DNA from: Oceanobacillus kimchii X50
GTDB taxonomy: Bacteria > Bacillota > Bacilli > Bacillales > Amphibacillaceae
Assembly: GCF_000340475.1 (NCBI RefSeq)
Contig: NZ_CM001792.1
Coordinates: 261,425-325,424 of the forward strand
Length of the DNA stretch: 64,000 nucleotides
Reading direction: 5' to 3'
A program made the position numbers and the translations under genes. Positions 63,839 through 64,000 of this stretch are shown here, in pieces; the first letter of the stretch is position 1, and every line of letters begins with the position of its first letter. The notes under the pieces are model-generated. The model was not told the origin of the DNA and ran no database searches. It saw only the letters and a program-made list of their open reading frames with translations.

Positions 63839-64000
63839 TTATTCAAATCGCTGAAAAACTGCCTGTTTTGGAATAGGGTAAATACTTTTTCCAGCAATAG
63901 AATTAATAATCTTTTGATTGCGAAGTACAGATAAGCCTAAGTTAGTCGCACTAGAACCATGAGAATGCTCCAAGTTAGTTAATGTATAGATATGATTATT
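63839..64000 (-). CDS. 3' end of an unidentified gene
   Basis: Minus-strand frame open from the window edge to a TAA at 63839-63841. The 53 visible residues include HIYTLTNLEHSHGSSATNLG and IPKQAVFQRFE at the C-terminus. Composition is protein-like and the frame is uninterrupted, so this is probably the end of a real gene. I do not recognise the family. Confidence 0.5.
   Translation of the reverse strand, partial: NNHIYTLTNLEHSHGSSATNLGLSVLRNQKIINSIAGKSIYPIPKQAVFQRFE

Overview
The window is AT-rich, tightly packed low-GC Gram-positive DNA. It has strong Shine-Dalgarno sites, frequent TTG/GTG starts, many intrinsic terminators, AraR- and CcpA-type operators, a T-box leader and several small dispersed repeats. 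Together with the arabinose gene order and Bacillus-like families (LutABC, YvdD-like LOG protein, RNPP regulator, class D sortase), this points to a Bacillaceae chromosome. It resembles a halotolerant/alkaliphilic genus such as Oceanobacillus; that genus is an inference. No tRNA, rRNA, CRISPR array, prophage or intact insertion sequence was seen.

Layout. 0.1-6.4 kb: class D sortase, ROK kinase, acetyltransferases, a histidine phosphatase, a YwqH-like (DUF5082) protein followed by a decayed YwqI-like (DUF5344) gene, and a LOG-family nucleosidase. 6.4-7.0 kb: a dispersed repeat and a frameshifted small membrane gene. 7.1-17.0 kb: an L-arabinose/arabino-oligosaccharide locus with GH43 enzyme, AraR, ABC transporter AraNPQ, GH51 AbfA, a DUF624 protein and AraM. 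Five AraR boxes and CcpA-type cre sites punctuate it. 17.0-23.3 kb: a truncated P-loop kinase remnant, an exported amidase with an LPQTA sorting signal, an RsgA-type GTPase behind what looks like a leader-peptide attenuator, a DUF2785-like relic, DinB and HAD proteins. 23.3-28.0 kb: a TetR regulator divergent from an MMPL exporter and its heptad-repeat partner. 28-34.7 kb: DUF402 protein, RNPP-type regulator, Nudix and HD hydrolases, a methyltransferase, and a redox cluster (HxlR regulator, flavin monooxygenase, FMN reductase). 34.8-39.9 kb: two-component system plus double-FtsX ABC transporter. 40-45 kb: repeat, MFS exporter, T-box-controlled type 2 isoleucyl-tRNA synthetase. 45-49.4 kb: SulP transporter, acetyltransferases, DHFR-like protein, methyltransferase. 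49.4-52.6 kb: uronate operon uxaE-uxaC. 52.8-58.2 kb: lactate locus lctP-lutR-lutABC. 58.2-64 kb: long hairpin, cupin protein, frameshifted and intact DHFR-like genes, degenerate tandem repeats, acetyltransferases, a GyrI-like protein, and the 3' end of a minus-strand gene.

The main theme is plant cell-wall sugar use: arabinosides are imported and hydrolysed in the cytoplasm, uronates are isomerised by UxaC/UxaE, and lactate is imported and oxidised. A second theme is defence and sensing: MMPL, FtsX-type ABC, MFS and a mupirocin-insensitive-type IleS. The most unusual signals are the attenuator-like leader before rsgA, an AUA codon as the apparent start of uxaE, a terminator between araR and its promoter, and several recently broken genes.
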